A stretch of 6,143 nucleotides of DNA, taken from positions 1 to 6,143 of the forward strand of contig PLSZ01000053.1 of NCBI GenBank assembly GCA_003164305.1, written 5' to 3'. How positions within the stretch are numbered: position 1 is the first letter of the stretch; each line of letters opens with the position of its first letter. The position numbers and the translations under genes were made by a program. The stretch comes from Acetobacteraceae bacterium. GTDB taxonomy: Bacteria > Pseudomonadota > Alphaproteobacteria > Acetobacterales > Acetobacteraceae. Below the pieces are notes generated by a model. It worked only from the letters and a program-made list of their open reading frames with translations, searched no databases and had not been told where the DNA came from. Positions 5,420 to 6,143 of this stretch are shown piece after piece.

Positions 5420-6143
5420 ATGGAAAAATCGGCAAAGATCGGGGTCATCACCGGCGCCGGCAGTGGCATCGGCCGAGCCACCGCGCTGGCGTTGTTCGCT
5501 GATGGGTTTTCAGTGGTGCTGGCCGGGCGGCGGCGTGCGATGCTGGAGGAAACCGCCGCGCTGGCGAATGCGACGCCTCCGGGAATGCTGGTGGTGCCGA
5601 CCGACGTCAGCGATAAGGCGTCGATCGACGCGTTATTCGAGACAGTTAAAGCGACCTACGGCCGGATCGACCTGCTGTTCAACAACGCGGGCATCAGCAC
5701 CCGGAACATTCCGCTCGAGGACCTGACGTTCGAGCAGTGGTCCAACGTCGTCGCGGTCAACCTCACCGGATCTTTCCTGTGCGCGCAACACGCGTTCCGC
5801 ATGATGAAGAGCCAGACGCCGCGCGGTGGACGCATCATCAATAACGGCTCGGTCTCGGCGCATGTGCCGCGGCGGAATTCGACGCCGTACGCGGCGACCA
5901 AGCACGCGCTGACGGGACTGACGCGGTCGTTGTCGCTGGATGGGCGGGAATACGACATTGCCTGTGGGCAGATCGATATCGGCAACGCGGCGACGACCCG
6001 TAACGAGGACACCGCGCGCGGCCGGCTGCAGGCGAGCGGCAAGGTCGAGGCCGAGGCGCGCATCGACGTCAACGATGTCGCGCACGGAGTCGCTTACATG
6101 GCCAGCCTGTCGCTGGAGGCGAATGTGCAGTTCATGACGGTGA
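5420..6143 (+). CDS. SDR family NAD(P)-dependent oxidoreductase, cut by the window's right edge
   Basis: The frame stays open for 241 codons to the window end with no stop. It is a classical short-chain dehydrogenase with a Rossmann fold: cofactor-binding TGAGSGIG at 11-18, NNAG at 88-91, structural N114 in VNLTG, and catalytic S144, Y157 and K161 (YAATK). Arg37-Arg38 after the second beta strand (LAGRR) favour NADP(H) over NAD(H), by family rule. QIDIGNAAT at about 184-192 follows the catalytic core. The sequence ends at ANVQFMTV, near the usual C-terminus, so probably only some 10-20 residues are missing. ATG 5420 follows GGAGG (5407-5411) with an eight-base gap and places the glycine motif at the expected distance. 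The substrate is unknown. The gene is divergent from the second propeller. Confidence 0.94.
   Translation, partial: MEKSAKIGVITGAGSGIGRATALALFADGFSVVLAGRRRAMLEETAALANATPPGMLVVPTDVSDKASIDALFETVKATYGRIDLLFNNAGISTRNIPLEDLTFEQWSNVVAVNLTGSFLCAQHAFRMMKSQTPRGGRIINNGSVSAHVPRRNSTPYAATKHALTGLTRSLSLDGREYDIACGQIDIGNAATTRNEDTARGRLQASGKVEAEARIDVNDVAHGVAYMASLSLEANVQFMTV

Overview
The window is GC-rich DNA with strong GGAGG-type ribosome-binding sites. It most resembles an alphaproteobacterial chromosome; Rhodospirillales/Acetobacteraceae-like is my guess. That guess rests on codon use, protein style and short palindromic intergenic repeats of the GTCATGg.CcGG.TcGACC type. No rRNA, tRNA, CRISPR array, insertion sequence or phage gene is visible.

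Layout. (1) At 65-883, minus strand, lies an LLM-class (luciferase-like) flavin-dependent oxidoreductase. (2) A 290-base divergent intergenic region follows, with promoter-like boxes, an operator-like palindrome and a leader hairpin. (3) A two-gene plus-strand operon comes next: a cytoplasmic-looking Asp-box/BNR beta-propeller (1174-2217) and, 5 bases later, an exported family-5 ABC transporter substrate-binding protein (2223-3818). (4) A 353-base convergent intergenic region (3819-4171) carries two inverted copies of a palindromic repeat and no convincing gene. (5) A second Asp-box propeller, clearly paralogous to the first, lies on the minus strand (4172-5236). (6) A 182-base divergent region with two strong inverted repeats leads to (7) a short-chain dehydrogenase/reductase (5420 to the window edge). 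This last gene is cut off at the right edge and was read directly from the sequence.

How the genes may work together. The oxidoreductase and SDR look like catabolic or xenobiotic redox enzymes, and the substrate-binding protein captures a peptide-like or other small ligand in the periplasm. No permease or ATPase genes are present, so the binding protein is an orphan here. The two propellers have seven predicted blades each, no signal peptide and a shared central block outside the Asp boxes, which suggests a specific but unknown role. The least explained points are the propeller/binding-protein coupling, the inverted propeller paralogs, an in-frame 12-base duplication in one of them, and inverted repeats ahead of three of the genes.
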